13,797 bases of DNA from Pseudomonadota bacterium (lineage in GTDB: Bacteria; Pseudomonadota; Alphaproteobacteria; Azospirillales; Azospirillaceae), in assembly GCA_023411035.1 (NCBI GenBank), contig JAEYPE010000043.1, positions 1 to 13,797 of the forward strand. The letters are read 5' to 3'. The position numbers and the translations under genes are program-made. Below, in pieces: positions 1-5,651 of the stretch. Each line of letters starts with the position of its first letter. Position 1 is the stretch's first letter. The notes beneath the pieces are model-generated. The model was not told the DNA's origin and did not search any database. It saw only the letters and a program-made list of their open reading frames with translations.

Positions 1-31
1 CGGGGGCCCCCGGGGGGGGGGGGGGGGGGGC
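1..31. repeat. G homopolymer tract at window edge
   Basis: A GGGGG/CCCCC stretch is followed by 19 consecutive G at 12-30. Even in a GC-rich genome this is abnormal, and it lies at the extreme edge of the window. An assembly or sequencing artefact at a contig end is the likeliest explanation. A genuine G-quadruplex-forming tract is possible but cannot be shown from the sequence alone. Confidence 0.6.
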
Positions 32-109
32 CGTACCGTCCAGTCATCGAACAGGCCGGGACCAGAAGCCCCCCGGCAGCCCCATCCCAGACCGGAAGGA
101 AACCAGACC

Positions 110-130
110 ATGCGCCGCACCACCCTGATC
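110..130 (+). pseudogene. 5' stub of a disrupted gene (unknown)
   Basis: An AGGAA ribosome-binding site at about 97-103 precedes an ATG at 110 that reads MRRTTLI before running into the IS3-type fragment on the other strand at about 124-130. The spacing and the positively charged start look like the beginning of a real gene, perhaps one with a signal peptide, that lost everything after its first codons. The product cannot be named. Translation continues in frame to 619, but everything beyond about 130 is antisense to the IS fragment or out of frame within the HAD gene, so it is not a real protein. Confidence 0.3.
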
Positions 131-231
131 GCCGCCCACTGCGAGGCGTGCTCGCCTTCGTGCTCGAACACCATCCGCACCGCCCGTTCGCGGACTTCAG
201 GGGCGTACTTGGGTGATGTCTGCTTCGTCAT
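127..231 (-). pseudogene. IS3-family transposase OrfA, N-terminal fragment
   Basis: Reading the minus strand from ATG at 231 gives MTKQTSPKYAPEVRERAVRM, followed by VFEHEGEHASQWAAI. This is the characteristic start of an IS3-family OrfA, the small helix-turn-helix protein that precedes the DDE transposase OrfB. Similarity stops at about 124-127, where the frame runs into unrelated codons (RVVRRM), so only about 35 of the usual 90-130 residues are left. No OrfB is present. The fragment cannot encode an active transposase. Family recognition is from memory. The subgroup (IS3 versus IS407-like) is not certain. Confidence 0.75.
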
Positions 232-284
232 AATGACCCCAGTCTCTCAAGAAATGGGGCCTCCAGGAAACCCGGCGCGGTTCA
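127..284 (-). mobile_element. IS3-type element, terminal remnant with one inverted-repeat end
   Basis: The minus strand starting at 284 reads TGAACCGCGCCGGGTTTCCT. A TGAACCG..CCGGGTTTCCTGGAG end is typical of IS3-family (IS407-like) elements, and it sits 53 bp before the OrfA start as expected for an intact terminus. The other end is missing: the element is cut inside orfA at about 124-127. The outer IR end borders the promoter of the next gene at 302. No target-site duplication can be checked because the partner end is absent. Confidence 0.65.
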
Positions 285-301
285 TTCGACGGCCCCAAGC
301 G

Positions 302-329
302 TTGAGGCGGGGGGAATTTCCTGTACGAT
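302..329 (+). promoter_or_regulatory. Probable sigma-70-type promoter of the HAD gene
   Basis: TTGAGG (302-307) and TACGAT (324-329) are separated by 16 bp, a good fit to -35/-10 spacing. They lie 70 bp upstream of the HAD start codon and just outside the IS3 end. A start of transcription near 336 would place the hairpin at 347-374 in the 5' leader. Inferred from sequence only. Confidence 0.4.
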
Positions 330-346
330 CCCCCGACGCCTTTTCC

Positions 347-374
347 GGCCCCCGCCACGTTTCCGGGCGGGGCC
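347..374 (+). promoter_or_regulatory. GC-rich hairpin in the HAD leader
   Basis: GGCCCCCGCC (347-356) and GGCGGGGCC (366-374) form a 9-bp stem with one bulged C and a 9-nt loop. There is no T tract, so it is not a standard terminator for transcription into the gene. It lies 25 bp before the HAD start and could affect leader stability or translation. It may also be a chance feature of GC-rich DNA. Confidence 0.3.
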
Positions 375-398
375 ACAACAACGAAGCGAGACGGCGCA

Positions 399-1052
399 AT
401 GCCTCATACTCCCGACCGGCTGGACCCGGAGGTTGTGATCTTCGATTTCGACGGCGTCATCATCGACTCCGTTCCTACGAAAAATGGCGGCTTCGCCATC
501 CTCTATGGCATCGACGATCCGGAGACGGAGGAGCGGATGCGGCAGATCATCTGGCGCAACGGCGGCCTCAGCCGGTTCAAGATGCTGGCGATCCTGGAGC
601 GGGAGATGTTCGGGCGTGATCCCGGCCCGGCGGAGATCGACGATCTGGCCCGCCGCTATGCCGAGATCGTGGACCCGCGGGTGCCCGGCTGCCCGCTGAT
701 CGCGGGGGCGGAGGCGGTGCTGGACCGGCTGGACGGCACGCCCTGCCACCTCGTCTCGGGCACGCCGCACGAGGTGCTGATGGGCACGGTGCGCGCCAAG
801 AGGCTGGAGCGGCATTTCCGCACCATCACCGGCTCCCCCAACGTGAAGGCGGAGGTCTTCGCGCGCATCGTCGCGGAGGGCGGGCACGATCCGGCGCGGG
901 CGCTCGCCATCGGCGATTCCCTGACCGAACTGGACGCCGCCAGCAAGGTGGGCATGGCCTTTGTCGGCGTGGTGTCCGAAGGGCTGCCGAACCCCTTCCC
1001 GCCCGAGGTGACCATCGTCGGGGATATGCATGGGTTGGCCGACCGGATTTAA
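399..1052 (+). CDS. HAD-superfamily hydrolase (phosphatase)
   Basis: This 217-aa protein carries all four HAD motifs. Motif I is DFDGVIIDS, with nucleophile Asp16 and acid/base Asp18. Motif II is VSGTP (Ser120). Motif III is Lys150 in SPNVKAE. Motif IV is GDSLTELD (Asp173, Asp179). Residues 20-95 form an alpha-helical C1-type cap. HAD enzymes with this layout dephosphorylate small metabolites through an aspartyl-phosphate and Mg2+. The NGGLSRFK stretch (54-61) resembles HAD proteins I recall from surface-polysaccharide clusters (NGG-SRF-K), but no such genes lie nearby and the substrate is unknown. Length is normal. The start at 399 places motif I at residue 16, as usual. Its ribosome-binding site is weak. 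The gene appears to have its own promoter at 302-329. Confidence 0.88.
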   Translation: MPHTPDRLDPEVVIFDFDGVIIDSVPTKNGGFAILYGIDDPETEERMRQIIWRNGGLSRFKMLAILEREMFGRDPGPAEIDDLARRYAEIVDPRVPGCPLIAGAEAVLDRLDGTPCHLVSGTPHEVLMGTVRAKRLERHFRTITGSPNVKAEVFARIVAEGGHDPARALAIGDSLTELDAASKVGMAFVGVVSEGLPNPFPPEVTIVGDMHGLADRI

Positions 1053-1061
1053 ATTGTGGAT

Positions 1062-1091
1062 TTGTCGCGCGGGGCATGGCGGTGCTATTGT
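1062..1091 (+). promoter_or_regulatory. Possible promoter of the 65-aa gene
   Basis: TTGTCG (1062-1067) and TATTGT (1086-1091) are 18 bp apart and start just past the HAD stop codon. The region is markedly richer in AT than the flanking coding DNA. Transcription would start near 1098, next to the palindrome at 1101-1123. This is a weak, inferred call. Confidence 0.3.
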
Positions 1092-1100
1092 TTATTGGTC

Positions 1101-1123
1101 CAACAATCCACAAATGATTGTTG
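1101..1123. promoter_or_regulatory. Operator-like palindrome upstream of the 65-aa gene
   Basis: CAACAATC (1101-1108) and GATTGTTG (1116-1123) are a perfect 8-bp inverted repeat with a 7-bp spacer. A related half-site, TTGTGGATT at 1054-1062, is the inverse of AATCCACAA at 1105-1113, so the motif occurs again over the presumed -35 region. Placement around the likely promoter and before the ribosome-binding site suggests a repressor site. The regulator is unknown. Confidence 0.4.
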
Positions 1124-1149
1124 AAACATACGCCGAAAGGGAGGTTTGT

Positions 1150-1347
1150 ATGCCCGTGCCGAAGGAGGCTGCCGAAGCCGCCCGTGACCGCTATCTGGCG
1201 ACCTTGAGCAGGTACCCCGGAATGACCCGTGCCGAAGTCACGAAGCTGTCCGACGACTATGCCATCGCGGTCGTTTTCGCGTCGGGCGTTCCCGACGATC
1301 TTCCGAAGGATCTGGACGGCGTGCCGGTGATCGCACGCGCCCCGTGA
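1150..1347 (+). CDS. Hypothetical small protein (65 aa)
   Basis: I do not recognise this protein. It has an excellent ribosome-binding site (GGGAGG at 1139-1144) ahead of ATG 1150. The same frame stays open back to 1030, but that start lies inside the HAD gene and lacks a comparable site, so 1150 is preferred. The sequence is charged and soluble: an N-terminal helix (residues 5-20), a second helix (25-35), then a probable beta-turn-beta ending (YAIAVVFASGVPDD, GVPVIARAP). There is no signal peptide, membrane segment, cysteine or HTH. The codon usage and operator-like upstream palindrome argue for a real, regulated gene, possibly a small housekeeping or stress protein. It is convergent with the FemAB gene. 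Confidence 0.6.
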   Translation: MPVPKEAAEAARDRYLATLSRYPGMTRAEVTKLSDDYAIAVVFASGVPDDLPKDLDGVPVIARAP

Positions 1348-1396
1348 TACGGAGGGCGGGCGCTGGAAGTGTTCATCCGCCGACCGTAGACACGAA

Positions 1397-1438
1397 TCCG
1401 CAGCGCCCGGTCCATCCTCTTGGAACGGGCGCTGCGGA
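1397..1438. terminator. Hairpin between convergent genes, probable bidirectional terminator
   Basis: TCCGCAGCGCCCG (1397-1409) and CGGGCGCTGCGGA (1426-1438) make a perfect 13-bp stem with a 16-nt loop. The loop can add TCC/GGA pairing. It sits exactly between the stop codons of a plus-strand gene (1347) and a minus-strand gene (1449). There is no T tract on either side, so it would be a stem-only or Rho-assisted terminator and 3'-end stabiliser. Confidence 0.55.
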
Positions 1439-1448
1439 CGTCCGGAAC

Positions 1449-2633
1449 TCATGCCGGATTGGTGGGGGGGGAGTCGGTGCGGTCGGCCTGCCCCTTGTTC
1501 AGCGCCATCGCCATCACTTGGCTGGCCTGCGCCGTGCAGGTCGCGGCGAGTGTGCGCACGGTCTGGCTGCCTTCGACCAGAAGCCGGCTGAGCATCGGGC
1601 CGGGCGATTCGAAGGTGCCGATGAACACCCGCTCCTCCTCCCCCTTGCCGGCGAAGCCGCGCTTGAACAGATGGACGCCGGGATTGGCCTGGGCGTTCAC
1701 GCCATGCAGGTCGTAGCGCTTCCCGCCGCTGGCCTTCACCCACCGCATCGCCTTCCAATGGACCAGAAAGGCCGCGCTCAGCGGCAGGCCGGCGTCTGCC
1801 GTGGCTGAATTCTGCATCAGCGCCGTGTCGCCCAGCAGCGAAACCACCACGCCGGCCACCGGCTCGCCCTGGCGGGAGGCCAGAACGGCGTGCATCTTCA
1901 TGGTGTCGGGCAAGGCACGGTGGACGCGGGTCAGGGTGCGGCTGTCGAAGGCGCGGAAGCCCTTGCGGCGCTGCGTCTGGATGAAGAGGTCGTCGATCGC
2001 GTCGAGCAACTCCGGTGAGGAGCCTTCGGCGACCTCCAGCCCCGCCCCTTCCGCCTTGGACAGGCCACGGCGCCAGTGGCGGGACAGGTCCTTGTGGATC
2101 GTCGCCTCCTCGCGGGTCAGGTCCATGATGAAGGTGCGGTAGGGAGCCTTGGCGTCGCTGCGCCGCATGTCCAGAGCGTCCATAGCGGCCAGCGCGTCGG
2201 CGCCCTCCCCTTCCCCTTCCTCGATCCGCGGCAGGACGCGCAGGAACAGCCCGCGCCGGACGCTGTACTCGGCCTTCATCGCTTCCATGATGGCCTGGAA
2301 CGCCGCAGGATCGGGCCGCCGGTCCTTCGGGCGCCACATCGGCCCCCACATGACCAGAGCGATGCCGCCGATGCCCGGCACCCGGCGGACCAGCAGCTGT
2401 GCTGCGGCCACCGGCTGGCCGCCGTGGCGCAGCACGATGTGGCTGAGGTCGCGGTTGGGATGGGCGATGCGGCCGAAATCCCAGCTTTGGAAGATGCTGG
2501 CGTCGTCGAACCCGTTCATGACGGCGTACCAGCCGCCGCGGTCCACACGGTCGATCTCGACAGCCGGTGAAGCGTCCAGGCAATCGCCCCCAAGTGCGTT
2601 GGTGTGGATCCGGCGTCTCCCCAGCGAAGTCAC
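1449..2633 (-). CDS. FemAB/GNAT-like peptidoglycan-type acyl or aminoacyl transferase
   Basis: The 394-aa product reads as a FemAB-like protein: two tandem GNAT-fold domains that in Gram-positives add amino acids to lipid II, and that in Gram-negatives are often encoded near polysaccharide genes. Diagnostic parts are RHWRRGLSKAEGAGLEV (185-201), which matches the family R-N-RKAEK-GL-V segment. Also present are FIQTQRRKGF (217-226) and the C-terminal W-KA--W---SGGKRYDLHG...G-HLFKRGFAGK block (293-330). The start is GTG at 2633, chosen because GAGAGG lies six bases upstream. No signal peptide or membrane segment is seen, so it should be cytoplasmic and use an aminoacyl-tRNA or acyl-CoA donor. 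The last 50 residues are low complexity. It stands alone, with no cell-wall genes nearby, so the substrate is unknown. Confidence 0.75.
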   Translation of the reverse strand: MTSLGRRRIHTNALGGDCLDASPAVEIDRVDRGGWYAVMNGFDDASIFQSWDFGRIAHPNRDLSHIVLRHGGQPVAAAQLLVRRVPGIGGIALVMWGPMWRPKDRRPDPAAFQAIMEAMKAEYSVRRGLFLRVLPRIEEGEGEGADALAAMDALDMRRSDAKAPYRTFIMDLTREEATIHKDLSRHWRRGLSKAEGAGLEVAEGSSPELLDAIDDLFIQTQRRKGFRAFDSRTLTRVHRALPDTMKMHAVLASRQGEPVAGVVVSLLGDTALMQNSATADAGLPLSAAFLVHWKAMRWVKASGGKRYDLHGVNAQANPGVHLFKRGFAGKGEEERVFIGTFESPGPMLSRLLVEGSQTVRTLAATCTAQASQVMAMALNKGQADRTDSPPTNPA

Positions 2634-3023
2634 GTCGAACCTCTCGCGTGGTTGGTCGAATGGGCGGAGCCGGGGCGGGCATCGGCGCGTGTGCCGAAAG
2701 ATGCCCGTCCCGCACGCCTGGCCGGAGGCCAGAGCCGTCAGATCGTCAAAGGTCGAAGCCCCGCAGAAGGTCTTATGAAGATCACGCGCGGCCTACGGTC
2801 TTTGCGATCGTCCACAAACAATAGGAGACGCACGGGAAAATCACACAAACCATGATGGGTTCGCGCAAAATCCCACTGGATTATTCTCTGTGGCTAAGCG
2901 CTTTTTCTGGGGTCAGCATGGGGTACGCCCGTTTCGACGGGCATGCTGCGGCGCAATACGCCCAATTCGACGCCGGGTGACCGGTGCCCTGCCCTGCCCC
3001 TGGCCCAAACCTTTGGCTGGCTT
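2634..3023. other. 390-bp gap without a convincing gene
   Basis: The gap lies between the start of the FemAB gene and the stop of the 74-aa gene, both on the minus strand, so it should contain the FemAB promoter. A 42-codon frame from ATG 2852 exists on the plus strand but has no ribosome-binding site and no recognisable sequence. The part around 2800-2900 is richer in AT than the rest. The only strong structure is the hairpin at 2914-2948. Confidence 0.5.
2914..2948. other. Two-tier hairpin with TTCG loop
   Basis: CAGCAT (2914-2919) pairs with ATGCTG (2943-2948), and inside it GCCCGT (2927-2932) pairs with ACGGGC (2937-2942) around a TTCG tetraloop. The single irregularity is a 7-nt bulge (2920-2926) on one side. 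That is 12 perfect pairs with a stable tetraloop, in a region with no gene. No T tract follows on either strand. It could be part of a small RNA, a leader element or a stem-type terminator behind the 74-aa gene. Confidence 0.4.
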
Positions 3024-3248
3024 TCAAAACATGGTCAGTTGGATGACGCCGTCCGCGCGGGCGTGGCGTTCCGCCGCGTCGACGGCGGCATCCTGCGCGC
3101 GTTCCTGCGATTGGGCGATTCCGATGGCGATGCGCTCCCCGGCCACCGACACGATCCAGGTCCAACGGCCATCGGTCCGCCATGACACGGCCAATTCGCA
3201 GCCATGCGCCTGACACACCAGTTGCCGCACCGACCAGTTCGCCGCCAT
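3024..3248 (-). CDS. Hypothetical small protein (74 aa)
   Basis: I do not recognise a named family. The 74-residue product has a central beta-rich segment (WTWIVSVAGERIAIGIA, 29-45) that runs into an amphipathic helix (SQERAQDAAVDAAERHA, 47-63) and ends LTMF. This beta-beta-alpha pattern with Trp-x-Trp looks like the small DUF-type proteins frequent in Azospirillum and relatives. It has two cysteines (12 and 17), no signal peptide and no membrane segment. ATG 3248 is preceded by a GGGG stretch about ten bases upstream. It is divergent from parA across a 176-bp gap, so the two promoters could share regulation by the ParA XRE domain. A role in partition is only a guess from position. Confidence 0.55.
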   Translation of the reverse strand: MAANWSVRQLVCQAHGCELAVSWRTDGRWTWIVSVAGERIAIGIAQSQERAQDAAVDAAERHARADGVIQLTMF

Positions 3249-3359
3249 TCACGCAACCCCATATCCCCGGTGCCGCCGCCGGCCCCGCAGCCTAGTTATG
3301 CACCGGAGAGGACCCGTTCCGCCAGTGCCGGCTGCGGCGAAGCGGCTGGTAGACACCCA

Positions 3360-3388
3360 TTGCAGGGGTTGGGACGACTTGTTACGTT
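3360..3388 (+). promoter_or_regulatory. Possible parAB promoter
   Basis: TTGCAG (3360-3365) and TACGTT (3383-3388) are separated by 17 bp, 36 bp before the parA start codon. This lies in the divergent gap between the 74-aa gene and parA, where autoregulation by the XRE domain of ParA would be expected. The -10 match is only moderate. Confidence 0.3.
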
Positions 3389-3424
3389 TCCCGACGACTC
3401 CGGCAATGTGGCGAAGAGGGGGCA

Positions 3425-4447
3425 ATGACCGGCGACGACTTGAAACTGCTGCGTGAGAAGCGCGGCCTCACCCAGACGCAGATGGCCGCGTTCGTGAACG
3501 AACTCACGGGCCGCCGATACGACAAGCAACGGCTGAGCAAGTGGGAGACCGGGCGCGAACCCCTGCCCCGCGACGTGCTGGGCCGGCTGCTGCTGCTGTC
3601 CCTGGAGCAGCGGCCGACGGAGACGCCGCGGGCGGGCACGACCATCGCGGTCGGCCTGCAAAAGGGCGGCACCGCCAAGACGGCGACCTCCATCAATGTC
3701 GCCTTCATGCTGGCCCGGTCTGGCAACCGCGTTCTGCTGGTGGACGCCGATCCGCAGGGCAACGCCACGGTCCATGTCGGCGTGCCGCAGACCGACGTGG
3801 TGGCGCTGACGGAGCAGGGCAAGGTGCTCTACCACGCCCTGATGGGCAAGGCGAAGCTGGCCGACGTGATCCGCCCGACCGGCGTGGAGGGGCTGGACGT
3901 CGTGCCGTCCAGCATCGCACTCGCCAGCGCCGACACCGAACTGCCCGGCAATCTGACGAACGCGCAGACCGCCATGGCGGAGATGCTGGACGCGGTGCGG
4001 GCCGAATACGACTTTATCCTGATCGACTGCGCGCCGAACCTGGGGGCGGTCACCATCAACGCGCTGACCGCGGCGGACTATGTGCTGATCCCCTGCCAGG
4101 CGGAACCGCACGCCATCCTGGGCGTGAACGCCTTCCTGGACACGGTGACGAAGATCCAGCGGCGGCTGAACCCGAACCTGCGGGTGCTGGGGGTGCTGCC
4201 GACCATGTTGAACCCCCGCCAGACTCAGGACCGCTCCTCGCTGGAAGACATCGGCCGGCTGTGGGGAGAGGATTACCGAGTTTTCCCGCCGGTGCCGCGC
4301 GCGACCATCTACGCGCAGGCCGCCGGAGCCAACGTCATCACGCTGGACGCCGACATCGGCGCGCCGGGCGTGGAAAGCTATGCCGCCATCGTCGGCGCCC
4401 TTCTGAAGGCCGCCGGCCGCATCCGGGAGTCGGTCGATGCCGCCTAA
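3425..4447 (+). CDS. parA: ParA partition ATPase with N-terminal XRE domain
   Basis: This 340-aa ParA/Soj-type ATPase drives segregation of a replicon by cycling on nucleoid DNA under stimulation by ParB. Residues 4-58 form an XRE-like helix-turn-helix (LREKRGLTQTQMAAFVNE, RLSKWETGREPLP). The ATPase part follows. It has a deviant Walker A QKGGTAKTATS (79-89) with signature Lys80, Lys85 and Thr86, then DADPQGN (107-113) and Walker B ILIDCAPNLG (198-207). The residue after KT is Ala instead of the usual Thr/Ser, a mild deviation. Domain order matches type Ia ParA, which also represses its own operon, although the XRE type of HTH differs from P1 ParA. GAGGGGG lies directly before ATG 3425. The gene overlaps parB by 11 nt. 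No replication initiator is in the window, so whether this belongs to a plasmid, chromid or chromosome cannot be told. Confidence 0.92.
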   Translation: MTGDDLKLLREKRGLTQTQMAAFVNELTGRRYDKQRLSKWETGREPLPRDVLGRLLLLSLEQRPTETPRAGTTIAVGLQKGGTAKTATSINVAFMLARSGNRVLLVDADPQGNATVHVGVPQTDVVALTEQGKVLYHALMGKAKLADVIRPTGVEGLDVVPSSIALASADTELPGNLTNAQTAMAEMLDAVRAEYDFILIDCAPNLGAVTINALTAADYVLIPCQAEPHAILGVNAFLDTVTKIQRRLNPNLRVLGVLPTMLNPRQTQDRSSLEDIGRLWGEDYRVFPPVPRATIYAQAAGANVITLDADIGAPGVESYAAIVGALLKAAGRIRESVDAA

Positions 4448-5294
4448 GAAGCTGACCCGCCAGACCGCCGCTGCGGTCCTGCAAACGAAGAACGCCGCCC
4501 CCGGGCTGGAGACCGACCGGCTGTTCGGGCTGACCGGCACCCTGCCCCGGCTGATCGAAGCCGACGTCGCCAACATCCGCGCCGACCCCAACCAGCCCCG
4601 CACCGTCTTCGACGAGACGGCGCTCGCCTCCCTGGCCGCCTCCATCGAGCGGCATGGGCTTCAGCAGCCGGTGCTGGTGCAGGAAACGGCGGAGAAGGGC
4701 GTCTATCGCCTCGTGGCCGGGGAGCGCCGCCTGCGTGCCCACCAGATGCTGGGCCGCCCGACCATCGCCGCCATCATCACCAAGGGCAAGGCGGAGGAAA
4801 TCGCGCTGATCGAGAATGTCCAGCGCGTGGACCTGGACGCCATCGATCTGGCCCGCGGTCTGACCCAGCTCATCGACAGCCACGGCTATGCCCAGGCGGA
4901 GGTCGCCGCGGTCATCGGCTGTTCGGAGGCCGAGGTGTCGAAGCGGCTGAAGGTGCTGGACCTGCCCACCGATATCCTCAGCGAATACCGGGAGAACCCG
5001 GACGCGGTGTCCCGCTCCGCCCTGGTCGAGCTGGCCTTCGTCGGCGATGAAGGGGAGGTCAGGCGGTTGTGGAAGACGGCCCGCACCGGCGGGCTGACCG
5101 TGCAATCGGTCCGCGCGGCGCGGGCGTCCAAGGCGCCGGGCTCGGCGGAGCCGATGCGCGTGCTGGGCCGCTCCATCAACCGCATCGAGAAGGAGCTGAA
5201 GGCCATCGACGCGGTCAGCGGCGCGATGCGGAAGGAACACCGGGAACTCCTGAAAGACCTCCGGATGCGCATCGACGACTTGCTGGCGAAGTGA
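4437..5294 (+). CDS. parB: ParB centromere-binding CTPase
   Basis: This 285-aa ParB loads on parS and spreads as a CTP-dependent clamp, and it stimulates ParA. The N-terminal ParB/Srx domain (about 37-135) shows the CTP-pocket motifs GERRLRA (95-101) and ENVQRVDLDAID (126-137). A central HTH (YAQAEVAAVIGCSEAEVSKRLKVL, 151-174) is the parS-reading part. The helical C-terminus (about 243-285) is where ParB dimerises. The first 36 residues, including LTRQTAAAVL, likely contact ParA. Length and layout are ordinary for the family. ATG 4437 lies inside the end of parA (stop at 4447), with GGGAG about seven bases upstream, so the two are translationally coupled. Two parS-like palindromes start four bases after its stop codon. 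Confidence 0.92.
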   Translation: MPPKKLTRQTAAAVLQTKNAAPGLETDRLFGLTGTLPRLIEADVANIRADPNQPRTVFDETALASLAASIERHGLQQPVLVQETAEKGVYRLVAGERRLRAHQMLGRPTIAAIITKGKAEEIALIENVQRVDLDAIDLARGLTQLIDSHGYAQAEVAAVIGCSEAEVSKRLKVLDLPTDILSEYRENPDAVSRSALVELAFVGDEGEVRRLWKTARTGGLTVQSVRAARASKAPGSAEPMRVLGRSINRIEKELKAIDAVSGAMRKEHRELLKDLRMRIDDLLAK

Positions 5295-5297
5295 CCT

Positions 5298-5313
5298 CTT
5301 TCGATTTCGAAAG
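5298..5313. promoter_or_regulatory. parS: Candidate parS site 1
   Basis: CTTTCGATTTCGAAAG is a perfect inverted repeat of 7-bp arms around a 2-bp centre, 16 bp in all, the same overall size as known parS sites. It starts four bases after the parB stop codon, and a second near-copy lies 61 bp on. It does not match the canonical TGTTTCACGTGAAACA parS, so a replicon-specific site is proposed. Function is inferred from position and symmetry. Confidence 0.55.
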
Positions 5314-5373
5314 CTCCTTTTGGTTGCTAATCATTCTAGGAAGGACAATCATAAGGAGCTTTCGAGGTCGAAA
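5299..5373 (+). other. 21-bp long-arm hairpin downstream of parB
   Basis: The arms 5299-5319 and 5353-5373 are inverted copies over 21 bp with only two mismatches. In RNA those two become G-U pairs, so all 21 positions pair. GGTTG (5322-5326) and CAATC (5346-5350) can extend the stem inside the loop. It may cap the parAB transcript, or simply result from the two parS-like sites being arranged as inverted copies with matching flanks. Confidence 0.5.
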
Positions 5374-5374
5374 C
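5359..5374. promoter_or_regulatory. parS: Candidate parS site 2
   Basis: CTTTCGAGGTCGAAAC repeats the 16-bp palindrome of 5298-5313. The CTTTCGA arm is identical, the 2-bp centre is different (GG instead of TT), and there is one mismatch at the last base. Variation confined to the centre and one edge is what would be expected for two binding sites of one dimeric protein. Confidence 0.5.
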
Positions 5375-5381
5375 CCTTTGC

Positions 5382-5403
5382 GCCGGTCAGGCCGGCTTTT
5401 TTT
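5382..5403 (+). terminator. Intrinsic terminator of parAB
   Basis: GCCGG (5382-5386), loop TCAGG, CCGGC (5392-5396), followed at once by seven T (5397-5403). This is a textbook Rho-independent terminator, 88 bp after the parB stop, so the parS-like region is transcribed as part of the parAB message. Confidence 0.85.
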
Positions 5404-5530
5404 GCCATCGGTTGCCGCCACCGCGAAACAGGGGAGGGCGGCGGCGTCGAGGGAATGTTTCCAGGCAGCGATGCGCTTCAGCAGACGCCGCCTCCTGATT
5501 TTCGAATGCCCGATCAACTCATCTGCCGCA

Positions 5531-5553
5531 GCGCAAAAGGAATAATTTTGCGC
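5531..5553. repeat. Palindrome GCGCAAAA/TTTTGCGC
   Basis: A perfect 8-bp inverted repeat (5531-5538 and 5546-5553) around a 7-bp centre, ggaataa. It is followed by a second imperfect palindrome at 5567-5585 (CGC-G-GAAAA-A-TTTTC-T-GCG). Both have G/C-rich outer ends and A/T-rich inner parts, as in protein-binding operators. Confidence 0.45.
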
Positions 5554-5634
5554 GTGTAGGATCTTACGCGGAAAAATTTTCTGCGGCGCTTCGCTCTTCC
5601 GGCGAAAAAAGTAAAAAATTCTCATACGAATCAT

Positions 5635-5651
5635 GTGATATTGAAAATCAC
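5635..5651. repeat. Palindrome GTGATATTGAAAATCAC
   Basis: This 17-bp near-perfect palindrome has arms GTGATATT and AAAATCAC around a central G, with one mismatched pair. It lies 62 bp beyond the stop of the Lrp gene, inside the AT-rich convergent gap. The symmetry suggests a dimeric regulator site, but no promoter depends on it in the visible annotation. Confidence 0.4.

Noticed and set aside
1030..1149. A longer N-terminus for the 65-aa protein starting at 1030
   Set aside because: The extension overlaps the HAD gene and the palindromic region. The strong ribosome-binding site is at 1139-1144.
826..2715. A 629-codon open frame on the minus strand
   Set aside because: It overlaps the FemAB gene in another frame and runs antisense into the HAD gene. 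It is low complexity, rich in Arg, Pro and Gly. A shadow of real genes.
2852..2980. A 42-codon frame starting with ATG-ATG
   Set aside because: No ribosome-binding site, no family resemblance, and it spans the hairpin at 2914-2948.
3296..4645. A 449-codon open frame antisense to parA
   Set aside because: ParA motifs on the plus strand are decisive. The antisense product has no recognisable domain.
5215..5634. A 139-codon frame on the minus strand covering the parB end and the palindromes
   Set aside because: It runs through the parS-like sites and terminator, its codon use is unlike the neighbours, and the product is not protein-like.
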